From a virus, in the IMG/VR virus record IMGVR_UViG_3300046000_006303, positions 1 through 60,695 of that record: 60,695 nt of DNA; one strand, 5' to 3'. This document shows, one piece after another, positions 1-8,102 of the stretch. Position numbers and translations under genes: made by a program. Numbering within the stretch: the stretch's first letter is position 1; the number at the start of each line of letters is the position of its first letter. The notes under the pieces are model-generated. The model was not told the DNA's origin, did no database searches, and worked only from the letters and a program-made list of their open reading frames with translations.

Positions 1-13
1 GCTCTTCCGATCT
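1..13. other. Sequencing adapter remnant
   Basis: The first 13 bases (GCTCTTCCGATCT) are exactly the 3' end of the standard Illumina adapter. They are followed directly by coding sequence, so the true phage sequence begins at about base 14. This is an untrimmed read end, not biology. Confidence 0.93.
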
Positions 14-291
14 GGGGAGAAAGTATTTGTGATGTTGCGTTGAATGAGGGGTTTAATGGAAGACATGATTACCAATCACATCCTTATACTGATGTTTACG
101 CATTAAAGAATATCTTTGACTTCTCCTGTATCAATTTTGCGATAGGTTATTACAACTATCACACCCCAAATGAGTATGTTGTTGTTGAAGATGTTTATAG
201 TGGAATTGAGACCGGTAAAAAGATGATTGAGGGGTTGGGATATAAGAAGTATCCGTTTAAAGTTGACAGTAAGTATTTTAAATCATTTTAA
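14..291 (+). CDS. C-terminal part of a zinc-peptidase-like protein (5' end missing)
   Basis: The reading frame is open from the window edge, so the gene is cut at its 5' end; a TTG at 40 and other internal starts are probably not real. The last roughly 90 residues contain GYYNYHTPNEY followed by VVVEDVYSGIE and a helix. In M20/M28/M42-type metallopeptidases a conserved metal-binding His lies in a similar GYYN-H-EY setting near the C-terminus, so a peptidase of that kind is my best guess. The catalytic N-terminal part is outside the window, which keeps this tentative. The gene converges on the Clp-like gene and shares a terminator with it. Confidence 0.45.
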
Positions 292-292
292 T

Positions 293-326
293 AAAAAAAA
301 AGAGGACTATATGTCCTCTTTTTTCT
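293..326. terminator. Bidirectional rho-independent terminator
   Basis: A 7-bp stem (AGAGGAC / GTCCTCT, loop TATAT) has an A run on its left and a T run on its right, so it can end transcription from both sides. It serves the peptidase-like gene on the plus strand and the Clp-like gene on the minus strand, whose stop codon lies inside the hairpin. Confidence 0.88.
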
Positions 327-2352
327 TTCTTGTCTTTTTAACAACTTCCGGTTTAACTACCACTTCTTTCTCTACGGATATAAGAGTGTATGGAACACCC
401 TCCACCATATTTCCTTTGATAATTTCTTCGGACACAAAATCCTCAATTTTATCTTGGATTGCTCTTTTGATTGGTCTAGCCCCGTAGGTCTCATCAAATC
501 CAACTTCAGAGATTAGGTCTAAAATGGTATCATCAAATGTAATATCGTATTTCAAACCAACTAATCTTTTAGATAGTTTATCCAATTCCAATTTCACAAT
601 TTTCTTAACATCATCTTTGATTAGGGTGTTAAAGATAACAACCTCATCAATTCTGTTTAAGAATTCCGGTGTGAAGAATTTTTTAAGTTCTTTTTTAAGA
701 ACATCACGTTTGTATTCTTCATCTGCGTAAGTACTTGTACCAGTTTTAAAACCAACTCCTGAACCAAAATCTTGTAATTTTTTAGCTCCAACATTAGAGG
801 TCATAATAATGACACAATTTTTGAAGTTAATCTTTCTCCCCATACCATCGGTAAGGTGACCGTCGTCTAATACTTGAAGAAGTGTTGAGAAGATATCTTT
901 GTTAGCTTTCTCAATCTCATCAAATAGAATTACAGAATAAGGTTTATTTTTCACTTGTTCGGTTAATTGTCCTCCTTCATCATACCCAACATATCCCGGA
1001 GGTGCTCCGATTAATCTTGAGATGGTGTGTTTCTCTTGGTATTCAGACATATCCACACGAATCATATTATCTTCACTACCAAACATTTGTTTTGCTAGTT
1101 GTTTTGCCAAGTATGTTTTACCAACACCTGTTGAACCTAAGAAGATGAAAGACCCGATTGGTTTGTTTGGGTCTTTAATACCAATTCTGTTTCTACGGAT
1201 TGATTTGGCAATCTTTGAAACAGCGTCAGCTTGTCCGATAACTTTATCAGATAAGTTTGCCTCCATCTCAGATAATAGTTTGGTTTCATCGGCATTTAAT
1301 TTTGTCACCGGAATTTTGGTCATGTTAGACACAACCTCATAAACTAAATCTAATGTGATTTCCTTTTTGTGAGTAAGAAGTTCTTCTTCAAACTTTTTCT
1401 TTTCAGTCTCAAGTTTGGTTAAGATACGTTTTTCTTTATCACGTAAGTTCGCAGCTTCTTCATATCGTTGTTGTTTTACAACATCAATCTTTTCTTGTTT
1501 GATATCAGATGCTTGTTGTTTCAATTTCTCAATTGAATCCGGCATCTTAATATCAACTTGACTTCTTGCTCCCACTTCATCAATGATATCAAAACCTTTA
1601 TCCGGGAATTCTCTATCTGTAATGTATCGGTCAGCCAAATCAACACATACAGACAATACTTCATCCGTATAAGTTACCTTATGGAAGTTCTCGTATTTGT
1701 CTTTTACGTTTTTAAGGATTTCCAAAGTTTCTTCTTTGGTTGCAGAATCCACAACAACCTTTTGGAAACGTCTCTCTAATGCTCCGTCTTTCTCAAAGTT
1801 TTTTCTGTATTCATCTAATGTTGTTGCTCCAACACATTGAATTTCTCCACGAGCAAGTGCGGGTTTAAAGATATTTGATGCGTCCATTGAACCTGATGAA
1901 TTACCCGCACCAACTATGGTATGGATTTCATCAATGAATACGATGATATTAGGTTCGTTTTGAAGTTCTTCGATGATAACTTTCATTCTTTCTTCAAATT
2001 GTCCACGATATTTGGTTCCGGCAACAATTGATGTCATATCCAAAGATACAATTCTTTTGTCCATTAAGTTTCTTGGACAATCCCCATTATAAATCATAAT
2101 GGCAAGACCTTCAACGATTGCGGTTTTACCACAACCAGGTTCTCCAATAATGATTGGGTTATTTTTCTTTCTACGTGAAAGGATTTGCGCAATTCGTGTG
2201 ATTTCTCTTTCTCTACCAATTACCGGGTCAAGTTTACCCTCTTCGGCAAGTTTTATTAAATCTCTACTAAAATTGTCTAATACGGGAGTTGATGAGTCAG
2301 TTTTCACTGATTTATTACCACCATTACTTCCACCATCTAAAGATTCTATCAT
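307..2352 (-). CDS. ClpC-like AAA+ protein unfoldase lacking the N-domain
   Basis: A 681-residue Hsp100 ATPase with two AAA+ modules. D1 has Walker A GEPGCGKT (residues 70-77), a pore loop GTKYRG (about 112-117) and Walker B IVFIDE (137-142). A UVR-type coiled segment (about 292-312) follows, then D2 with Walker A GSTGVGKT (406-413) and Walker B VILFDE (474-479). The UVR segment and lack of a long ClpB middle domain point to ClpC. The usual double Clp-N adaptor domain is replaced by a short Ser/Gly-rich leader of about 25 residues. A GVGF motif (532-535) sits where ClpC has the loop that docks on ClpP, so the protein may feed substrates to host ClpP; no clpP is visible here. ATG start; no TATTTATA box directly upstream. 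Confidence 0.93.
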   Translation of the reverse strand: MIESLDGGSNGGNKSVKTDSSTPVLDNFSRDLIKLAEEGKLDPVIGREREITRIAQILSRRKKNNPIIIGEPGCGKTAIVEGLAIMIYNGDCPRNLMDKRIVSLDMTSIVAGTKYRGQFEERMKVIIEELQNEPNIIVFIDEIHTIVGAGNSSGSMDASNIFKPALARGEIQCVGATTLDEYRKNFEKDGALERRFQKVVVDSATKEETLEILKNVKDKYENFHKVTYTDEVLSVCVDLADRYITDREFPDKGFDIIDEVGARSQVDIKMPDSIEKLKQQASDIKQEKIDVVKQQRYEEAANLRDKEKRILTKLETEKKKFEEELLTHKKEITLDLVYEVVSNMTKIPVTKLNADETKLLSEMEANLSDKVIGQADAVSKIAKSIRRNRIGIKDPNKPIGSFIFLGSTGVGKTYLAKQLAKQMFGSEDNMIRVDMSEYQEKHTISRLIGAPPGYVGYDEGGQLTEQVKNKPYSVILFDEIEKANKDIFSTLLQVLDDGHLTDGMGRKINFKNCVIIMTSNVGAKKLQDFGSGVGFKTGTSTYADEEYKRDVLKKELKKFFTPEFLNRIDEVVIFNTLIKDDVKKIVKLELDKLSKRLVGLKYDITFDDTILDLISEVGFDETYGARPIKRAIQDKIEDFVSEEIIKGNMVEGVPYTLISVEKEVVVKPEVVKKTRKKKEDI

Positions 2353-2467
2353 AATTAATTGTTTTATTTAAGTATAAGTATTAAATTCATTTTCTCAAAT
2401 GATTCCACAAAAGTAATGTAAAATATTGGATGTGCAAAACAAATTTGAATTATATTTATAAACATGA
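2351..2467. repeat. Direct repeat, copy A (duplicated intergenic region)
   Basis: This stretch and 5055-5148 share a run that starts AATTAATTGTTTTATTTAAG and continues through CATTTTCTCAAATGATT to CAAAACAAATTTGAATTAT and the box and ATGACACAT. Copy A has about 28 extra bases in the middle. Its last part codes for the C-terminus of the methyltransferase at 2456-3100. The two copies bracket a two-gene cassette. Confidence 0.9.
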
Positions 2468-3100
2468 CACATTGTCTTGGGTTAAAACTTTAATGGGTTT
2501 TTTAAATTTTTTTTCAAAATCATTATATGTTATAATATTAAGATTTTCTCTCACTAAAGTTTCGTTATACACATAATATCCATTGTTAAATGATTCTAAA
2601 TAATCGCCATTATTGGTATCTGTAAAATAAATGATACCACAGCCATGGTCAGCATCAACCACATTTATTTTTAAATCTTTACGTTCAGTTCTTAATTTAA
2701 TAATGGATTTCCAAACATCACCATTCCAAGCAATTGTTCCCAAATCCGACGCTTTTTCTAATGGTATTATTTGAGCTAATTCATTAAATGGAATACAATC
2801 ATGTATTACTAAACAACCATTTTTGTTTAATATTTTTAAAGAATTTATAATATCTCTATAAACAAAATCGGCGTGATGTAATCCGTCAATAAAAACAATA
2901 TCAAATTTTGATTTATTGATTTTAAAAAACTCATCGGATGTCATTAAATAAGTTGGGTTTGACTCTGAGTCAGGGTCAACACACACTTTATGGTCAATAT
3001 TAACATTTGAGAAATTTATTTGGTTTTGAGTCCCAATTTCTAAAAATGATTTATAGTTGTTAACACTTATTAAATGATTAATAATATCAAATCTTTCCAT
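2456..3100 (-). CDS. Class I SAM-dependent methyltransferase
   Basis: 214 residues resembling the Methyltransf_24 type often found beside glycosyltransferases. Motif I is FLEIGT (residues 19-24), an acidic residue binding SAM is likely in CVDPD (40-44), and IDGLHHAD (71-78) followed by IHDC are typical of the family. The likely role is methylation of a sugar or another small acceptor; the substrate is not visible. The start overlaps the stop of the upstream glycosyltransferase in a TAATG arrangement, so the two are probably translationally coupled. The last codons are made from the duplicated intergenic sequence (copy A), which suggests the original C-terminus may have been replaced when the cassette arrived. 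Confidence 0.82.
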   Translation of the reverse strand: MERFDIINHLISVNNYKSFLEIGTQNQINFSNVNIDHKVCVDPDSESNPTYLMTSDEFFKINKSKFDIVFIDGLHHADFVYRDIINSLKILNKNGCLVIHDCIPFNELAQIIPLEKASDLGTIAWNGDVWKSIIKLRTERKDLKINVVDADHGCGIIYFTDTNNGDYLESFNNGYYVYNETLVRENLNIITYNDFEKKFKKPIKVLTQDNVSCL

Positions 3101-5004
3101 TATTTAAAATATTTTTTAGTTGATGTATTAAAGTCATAATAATATAATATTTTATTAATTCTTGATTGGGTTACAATTCTTGGTAACATTCTTAAAGCCC
3201 ATTCATCATCTTCTCCGGTTTTTATATCTTTAAAATATTCAGTAATGTTTTCTTTTTTGTGTACCATTAAATGATTTGGGTGTCGATAATATGCTTCAGG
3301 TTTTTCACAATAATCATATTCCCTACCATATTTCACCAATTTAGGATTATATCCGTCAAAAGTGATTTCCGCATCAAATACAATTACATCAGATTTCCAT
3401 TCATAAATTTCATTTAAAATAGAATCAACATAATCATCAGTTATTCTATCATCGTCATCAATAAAAGATACATATTTACCTTTAGCTAATTTTAATAAAT
3501 TATTTCTTTTAGTCCCAACAGGTCTATTTGCATTGTCACTTAATATAAGAACCTCAACAGGTTTATTCTCAATTTGTTGGTTAATGTTATCAAGTAATTT
3601 ACTTAAAAATGTATTATTTCTTTCAAGAAGTGAACATATTAATATTGATAGTTGAGTACTTGTATTTTTAATAATTTTAGCAACTAAATTCAAACAGTCA
3701 AAACCAATTCTAGTATCTCTATAACATTCAATTACTTTAAGTCCATTATAAGTAATTAGATTAGATAATGATGTTTCATTAAAGTAGTTCATATGAGTTG
3801 GGTCGTCATAGGCATGTTCGTAAGGTATTGAAAATATTATATGACCCTCATTTTTAATTGTTCGTTTAATTTCGTTAAAAAAACTTTCATAATCGTTCGG
3901 GTGTATATGTTCTAATGTATGAAATGAAAAAGCGTTATCAAAATGATTATCTTCAATTGATTCAAGATTTGTAAGATTTGAAACAATATATTCTATATTT
4001 TTAATATTATGTTTTAATAGTAAATTATTAGCGACTTCAATAGCGCTTAAATTTATATCAATTCCAATAATTTTTTGGCTTAAAATATTTTCAGCAGCAA
4101 TTATTGTTACCGCACCATGATTACATCCAAAATCGGCGATAGTACCGGTTAGTAAATCTTTATAATCGGATAATATTAAAGTATTTAAATGTTCTCTCCA
4201 TATGTCAACATCAGGGTCTCTTGTTAAATAAGATTCTTTACTATAGTTATCTTCATTTATTTGATGAAATTCAGGTTTCCATTTACTAAATTCTTCGTTA
4301 AAATGTAAGTTGTTATATTTTATATCTATATTTTTAAATTGTTCATAATCAATTGATGAATCTCTCATACCATTTTTTTCAATAGTTGTAGACTTTTCAT
4401 AATGAATAACGGGTGAATTTAAAATATATGCTCCAACATATCCGTTTTCATATAATTTTGAAAACAAATAATCATCTCCATAAAAAAATCTTAATTCTTC
4501 AGGTATGTTGCAATATAATTCTCTTCTAAAGATTAAGTCCCACCCTTGTCTGTAAGGTGTCTCTTGTATAATATAATCTAAATTTTTAGACCATGTTTGA
4601 AAATCTTTTGAATTTGTTGTGTGATTGATAACGCCTACATTTGGTTTCATGTCAAACAATAAAACTGACGAAGATAAAAAGTTAGGGGATAATCTAACGT
4701 CATTATTTAAAAAACAAATAAATTCTGTTTCAGAATTTTTAACAAAGTCATTCCAAATATGGTTTAATGGTTTATTGTGTCCTGTGTTATATTTCCCTAA
4801 AATATGTATTTTACCATAGAAATGACCTTCCGAGTGTTTTAAAAATAAATCATTAAAATATTCCGTTGTACCCACTTCAGAACTATTTTGGTCAATTAAA
4901 GTTAAATTAAAAGGTATGTCTTGTAGTAGTAAATCATTAACACAATTTTTAGTGTGTTCTAAATTATTTAAATTGACTATTACTATGGAAATTCTTGGTG
5001 TCAT
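3100..5004 (-). CDS. Three-domain protein: GT2 glycosyltransferase, methyltransferase, GT2 glycosyltransferase
   Basis: 634 residues. The N-terminal GT-A domain (about 1-210) begins ISIVIVNLNN and has a DXD-like LNNDVRL near residues 99-105. The middle domain (about 280-435) is a class I SAM methyltransferase with DFGCNHG (291-297), GIDIN and HTLEHI. The C-terminal domain (about 450-634) is a second GT2 domain with SILICSLLERN and FIDDDD (514-519). One polypeptide could therefore add two sugars and a methyl group to a glycan. It is the first gene of a two-gene cassette with the methyltransferase downstream. Acceptor unknown; virion or host-surface glycan modification is inferred from family only. 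Confidence 0.85.
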   Translation of the reverse strand: MTPRISIVIVNLNNLEHTKNCVNDLLLQDIPFNLTLIDQNSSEVGTTEYFNDLFLKHSEGHFYGKIHILGKYNTGHNKPLNHIWNDFVKNSETEFICFLNNDVRLSPNFLSSSVLLFDMKPNVGVINHTTNSKDFQTWSKNLDYIIQETPYRQGWDLIFRRELYCNIPEELRFFYGDDYLFSKLYENGYVGAYILNSPVIHYEKSTTIEKNGMRDSSIDYEQFKNIDIKYNNLHFNEEFSKWKPEFHQINEDNYSKESYLTRDPDVDIWREHLNTLILSDYKDLLTGTIADFGCNHGAVTIIAAENILSQKIIGIDINLSAIEVANNLLLKHNIKNIEYIVSNLTNLESIEDNHFDNAFSFHTLEHIHPNDYESFFNEIKRTIKNEGHIIFSIPYEHAYDDPTHMNYFNETSLSNLITYNGLKVIECYRDTRIGFDCLNLVAKIIKNTSTQLSILICSLLERNNTFLSKLLDNINQQIENKPVEVLILSDNANRPVGTKRNNLLKLAKGKYVSFIDDDDRITDDYVDSILNEIYEWKSDVIVFDAEITFDGYNPKLVKYGREYDYCEKPEAYYRHPNHLMVHKKENITEYFKDIKTGEDDEWALRMLPRIVTQSRINKILYYYDFNTSTKKYFK

Positions 5005-5054
5005 TTTTCAAATATTGTTACGATGTCAGTACCGTCCCATATACTGAGAGGTTC

Positions 5055-5148
5055 AAAATTAATTGTTTTATTTAAGTATAAGGTTTAATTTCATTTTCTC
5101 AAATGATTTTACAAAACAAATTTGAATTATATTTATAAACATGACACA
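5055..5148. repeat. Direct repeat, copy B (duplicated intergenic region)
   Basis: Second copy of the sequence at 2351-2467, shorter by an internal block of about 28 bases. Here it forms the leader, the TATTTATA box and the first codons (ATGACACAT) of the plus-strand gene at 5141. The ancestral order was probably Clp gene, this intergenic region, gene 5141, with the glycan cassette inserted later. Confidence 0.9.
5130..5137 (+). promoter_or_regulatory. TATTTATA box, candidate late promoter
   Basis: TATTTATA on the sense strand, only 3 bases before the ATG at 5141. Same element as upstream of many genes in this window. The tight spacing would give an almost leaderless message if it acts as a -10 element. 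Confidence 0.5.
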
Positions 5149-5473
5149 TAAAAAACATTGGATGAAATATATTGACACATTAGGTGTTGATACTGAACTA
5201 ATTGAAACTTACTACAATTTACGTAAGGCATTCCAACGAGAAGGGTGGACAGAAGATGATTTAAAAAGTCCTCCGTATTATCCAAATGATATAATGGGGA
5301 ATTTCCAAAAATTTTCAAGGTCTAAAGATAAAATATTTTCAGAAATAAGAAGTTTTTTTGGTGATGTTGACCTTAATGAGTTTAATGATTATCTTATGGA
5401 TAAATTAAAAATAATCGACTTAGAAACACCTTTAGAAAATGGCGGTAAAAAGAGAAATAATAGACGGGACTAA
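5141..5473 (+). CDS. Hypothetical protein
   Basis: 110 residues, mostly predicted helical, no signal peptide, no membrane segment and no motif I recognise. It begins MTHKKHWMKYID and ends in a basic run (KKRNNRRD). The ATG is right after a TATTTATA box. The last 35 bases overlap the start of the KTSC-domain gene in another frame, so both are probably made from one message. The first codons belong to the duplicated intergenic repeat copy B. The function is unknown; the overlap with a conserved small gene and the box support its being real. Confidence 0.7.
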   Translation: MTHKKHWMKYIDTLGVDTELIETYYNLRKAFQREGWTEDDLKSPPYYPNDIMGNFQKFSRSKDKIFSEIRSFFGDVDLNEFNDYLMDKLKIIDLETPLENGGKKRNNRRD

Positions 5474-5681
5474 AATCATAAATGAGATTGAGTCAACAAA
5501 CATCGTAAGAACTGAATACGATACGGCAACTAAAAAATTAGTAACGGAATTTAAAAATGGTGCAAAATATGAATATGAAGATGTACCTCATAATGTTTAC
5601 ACAAAATTCAGAATGTCTGAATCTCAAGGTAGATTCTTTACAACAGACATCTCAAAAAAATTCAAATACAAAAAACTTTAA
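5439..5681 (+). CDS. KTSC-domain small protein
   Basis: 80 residues that fit the KTSC domain: an ES(T)NI strand, YD-x-x-x-x-KLVTEF, a NGAKYEYEDVP turn, and a C-terminal S-x-GRFF followed by KKFKYKKL. KTSC domains are small, widespread in bacteria and phages, sometimes attached to lysyl-tRNA synthetases or nucleases, and without an assigned reaction. The gene overlaps the preceding one by 35 bases. The final Cys of the name-giving KTSC residues is not obvious here, so the assignment rests on the overall pattern. Confidence 0.75.
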   Translation: MAVKREIIDGTKIINEIESTNIVRTEYDTATKKLVTEFKNGAKYEYEDVPHNVYTKFRMSESQGRFFTTDISKKFKYKKL

Positions 5682-5699
5682 CAATTATACATTTTTAAG

Positions 5700-5707
5700 T
5701 ATTTATT
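5700..5707 (+). promoter_or_regulatory. TATTTATT box, candidate late promoter
   Basis: Sense-strand TATTTATT 4 bases before the ATG at 5712. Member of the recurrent box family. Confidence 0.4.
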
Positions 5708-5711
5708 GATA

Positions 5712-6461
5712 ATGAGTAACTTAAAAAGTATATTATCTAGCTTTCATCTACAAGATGAGTTAAACCCTAAAATTTGGGAATCATCTGATGAGATGTCTCC
5801 AAAGGTTAGGGAACGTTTGTTGCAAATAGCTTACGAATTTATTGACTTTATTGGTGTGGATATGATTGTTGACGATGTTGTTATGACCGGGTCTTTATCT
5901 AATTATAATTGGTCAAAATATTCTGATGTTGATTTACATATCCTTGTAGACTTTAAACAGTTCTCAGAAAAAGAATTACCTTTATATGAGGAATTATTTA
6001 GATTGAAAAAAACATTGTTTAACGATAAACATAATATCACCATTTTTGGTTATGATGTTGAATTATATGTTCAAAATACAACTGAACCACACACTAGTAG
6101 CGGGGAATATTCGGTATTATTGAATGAGTGGGTTACCAAACCAAAAAAAGAAGATGTTGAGATTGATACAACATTAATTAAAAATAAATCTCAAGAATGG
6201 ATGAAAATGATTGATGATGTTATTAATGATGCGGAAGACGAATCTTCATTAGAAAACTCAAATAATATTATTAATAAATTTAAAGATAAAATTAAAAAAT
6301 ATAGAACTAGAGGTCTTGAAGATGGGGGTGAATACTCAAATGAGAATTTGGTGTTTAAAACATTAAGAAGAAATGGTTACATACAAAAATTGTTTGACTT
6401 TCAAACAAACTACACCGACAAAACCCTTTCTTTAAAAGAAAGGTATTTATTTAATAAATAA
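5712..6461 (+). CDS. Predicted nucleotidyltransferase (pol beta fold)
   Basis: About 249 residues. The signature is MTGSLSNYNWSKYSDVDLHI: a GS motif followed after about 11 residues by DVDL, which is the metal-binding pattern of the minimal nucleotidyltransferase superfamily. A third acidic strand is likely at YDVELYV. The C-terminal half is helical and charged. Such proteins transfer a nucleotide to RNA, protein or small molecules; the target cannot be told. I prefer the ATG at 5712 to the TTG two codons upstream because the box lies immediately before it. It is followed after 4 bases by the OmpA-like gene, whose own box overlaps this gene's end. Confidence 0.75.
   Translation: MSNLKSILSSFHLQDELNPKIWESSDEMSPKVRERLLQIAYEFIDFIGVDMIVDDVVMTGSLSNYNWSKYSDVDLHILVDFKQFSEKELPLYEELFRLKKTLFNDKHNITIFGYDVELYVQNTTEPHTSSGEYSVLLNEWVTKPKKEDVEIDTTLIKNKSQEWMKMIDDVINDAEDESSLENSNNIINKFKDKIKKYRTRGLEDGGEYSNENLVFKTLRRNGYIQKLFDFQTNYTDKTLSLKERYLFNK
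6444..6451 (+). promoter_or_regulatory. TATTTATT box, candidate late promoter
   Basis: Sense-strand TATTTATT 14 bases before the ATG at 6466, inside the last codons of the upstream gene. Confidence 0.4.
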
Positions 6462-6465
6462 AATT

Positions 6466-7485
6466 ATGGGAAAAAAAATTATTAGACTAACTGAGTCTGA
6501 ATTTTATAAAATTGTCAAAAGAGTTATGAATGAACAAAATAGTTCTGAAGATAACTCTTATTATAGTATTGGAGCAACCGGTATTAATGTTAAAATAATT
6601 GATGGAGAATTATATGAGGTATCTATAGATAAAGATGGGGAAGTTAAACCTACACAACCATTAAACGGTAATTTATATGATTTTAAATATAATGTTAAAA
6701 CCCAAGAAGTTATAGATGAAAAATTTAGAACTAATATTGACCTTACCACAGAAAATTGGCAAGGAATTATAAATTCTAATGCCGCGCCTATTCAGACTAA
6801 AAATCTTGATTTTGCGTTTATTGCTGTAGTACCTCAAGACGCCCCTTCTAAAAAATCACCTATTGGTGTTCCAATAGTTTATGGAGCAAGTATTCAAGAA
6901 TTTCCGGGAGATTATTTTAAAAATAACTCTAGATATCAAGAATCTAGAGATGGTATAATCTCCGCTAAAACATATTATAGAAGTAGAGGAAAGTCGTATC
7001 TTATAAATTTCTACCCTGGACAATACAATACATCGTTTAACTCAAATAAACCGGAAGAAGTACCAGTTGATAAACCATTTGAATTAAACATAACAAGCCC
7101 TTTTAATTTTGATAGTGTTGAACTAACAAATGAAGCTCAAAAAGAATTTAATGATTTTGTACAATCTATTAAATCAAATTATTCTAATGTTGAAGGAGAT
7201 GTTGAGGTAATTTCTTCGTCATCTATAGATGGGAATCCTGAAGGTAAAGTTGCGTCAGGTCAAAAAAGAAAAGACTATGATATGGATTTATCTAAAAGAA
7301 GAGCACAGAAAATTGCGACAACTCTTAAATCTAGTTTACCGGGAATTAAATTAAATTTTATTCCTAAAGGTATTGGAGAGACAGACCAATTTGCACCAGG
7401 TAAAAAATTCCCGGAAGTAACAAATCAAAATGAAACCGCACCTAACAGAAGATTAATAATTAAACTTCCAACAATAATGAAATAA
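6466..7485 (+). CDS. OmpA-like peptidoglycan-binding-type protein with N-terminal targeting tag
   Basis: 339 residues. Residues about 205-338 form an OmpA/MotB-like domain: FNFDSVELTNEAQKEFNDF, then LSKRRAQKIATTL, then GIGETD and a terminal NRRLIIKLP. The family binds peptidoglycan. There is no signal peptide; instead the protein starts with a basic amphipathic tag ending IVKRVMNEQ (Glu23). A near copy of this tag (LVKRIMSEQ) starts the protein at 26074-26571, and it resembles T4 capsid-targeting sequences cut after hydrophobic-X-Glu. I infer a virion protein that may be cleaved by the phage prohead protease. The middle region (about 25-200) is not recognisable. Confidence 0.75.
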   Translation: MGKKIIRLTESEFYKIVKRVMNEQNSSEDNSYYSIGATGINVKIIDGELYEVSIDKDGEVKPTQPLNGNLYDFKYNVKTQEVIDEKFRTNIDLTTENWQGIINSNAAPIQTKNLDFAFIAVVPQDAPSKKSPIGVPIVYGASIQEFPGDYFKNNSRYQESRDGIISAKTYYRSRGKSYLINFYPGQYNTSFNSNKPEEVPVDKPFELNITSPFNFDSVELTNEAQKEFNDFVQSIKSNYSNVEGDVEVISSSSIDGNPEGKVASGQKRKDYDMDLSKRRAQKIATTLKSSLPGIKLNFIPKGIGETDQFAPGKKFPEVTNQNETAPNRRLIIKLPTIMK

Positions 7486-7490
7486 TATAT

Positions 7491-7523
7491 AAAAAAAGGG
7501 TCTTTAATGAGACCCTTTTTTTT
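7491..7523. terminator. Bidirectional rho-independent terminator
   Basis: Stem GGGTCT / AGACCC with loop TTAATG, A run on the left and T run on the right. It lies between the convergent OmpA-like gene and the exported-protein gene. Confidence 0.9.
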
Positions 7524-7524
7524 A

Positions 7525-7908
7525 TTAAAATATTTTAATGTTAATTATTTTTTCACCATTATCGTTATCAAAACAAAAAACCATAACATATTTGTTTAAT
7601 TTTGGTTTTAGACCTTGACGAAAATATTCTTTCATGGAAATAGTGTTAGTCTTCTTATCTAATTTAGATATATAACATTCGTATGAGTAGTTGGTGTGTA
7701 AATCTTTATTTAAGTCAAATTGTTTAAAGAATTGTACTGTATCTAATTTAGTAATATTTAAATCAAATTTGGTAATCAATTGTTTAACTGACACTGAATC
7801 TTTTTTCCATAAATCGGATAATTCATAAAAACTCCCCGCTCTTTTTATTTGAGAGAAAGTTAAATTTGAAATAAAAATAAAAAGAATGACGGTAATTAAC
7901 TTTTTCAT
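7525..7908 (-). CDS. Small exported protein
   Basis: 127 residues. The N-terminus MKKLITVILFIFISNLTFSQ is a clear Sec signal peptide, with a cleavage site before or after the Gln that is characteristic of flavobacteria. The mature part (about 108 residues) has no motif I recognise and no membrane segment. A phage protein sent to the host envelope could act in superinfection exclusion or lysis; this is inference from location only. It lies alone on the minus strand between structural genes and ends at a shared terminator. A second protein of the same style is at 23973-24245. Confidence 0.75.
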   Translation of the reverse strand: MKKLITVILFIFISNLTFSQIKRAGSFYELSDLWKKDSVSVKQLITKFDLNITKLDTVQFFKQFDLNKDLHTNYSYECYISKLDKKTNTISMKEYFRQGLKPKLNKYVMVFCFDNDNGEKIINIKIF

Positions 7909-8035
7909 ATCTGTAGATGTTTTAATATTTATACAAAGATAATATTTTTTTTTTAATTCACAACTATTTATAAATAAAATTCGTTGATAAAAATCTTTTT
8001 TAAATAAAAAAAGGGTATTATCAATAATAAACCTG

Positions 8036-8062
8036 TCGGAATTACAACATTTTTAATTCCGA
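8036..8062. promoter_or_regulatory. Inverted repeat upstream of the head-gene operon
   Basis: Perfect 8-bp arms TCGGAATT and AATTCCGA separated by 11 bases, 3 bases before a TATTTATA box. No T run follows the right arm, so it is not an ordinary terminator. It could be an operator or an RNA hairpin. Confidence 0.5.
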
Positions 8063-8065
8063 ATA

Positions 8066-8073
8066 TATTTATA
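8066..8073 (+). promoter_or_regulatory. TATTTATA box, candidate late promoter of the head operon
   Basis: Sense-strand TATTTATA 29 bases before the ATG at 8103, directly downstream of an inverted repeat. The spacing suits a -10 element with a short leader. Confidence 0.5.
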
Positions 8074-8102
8074 TATAAAATAATTTTATAAAAAATTAAC
8101 AA

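Noticed and set aside
307-2352. Identification as ClpB
   Set aside because: No long ClpB middle domain; a short UVR segment and a GVGF loop indicate ClpC type.
8036-8062. Rho-independent terminator before the head operon
   Set aside because: The T stretch is in the loop, not after the stem, and the stem is followed by the box and gene start.
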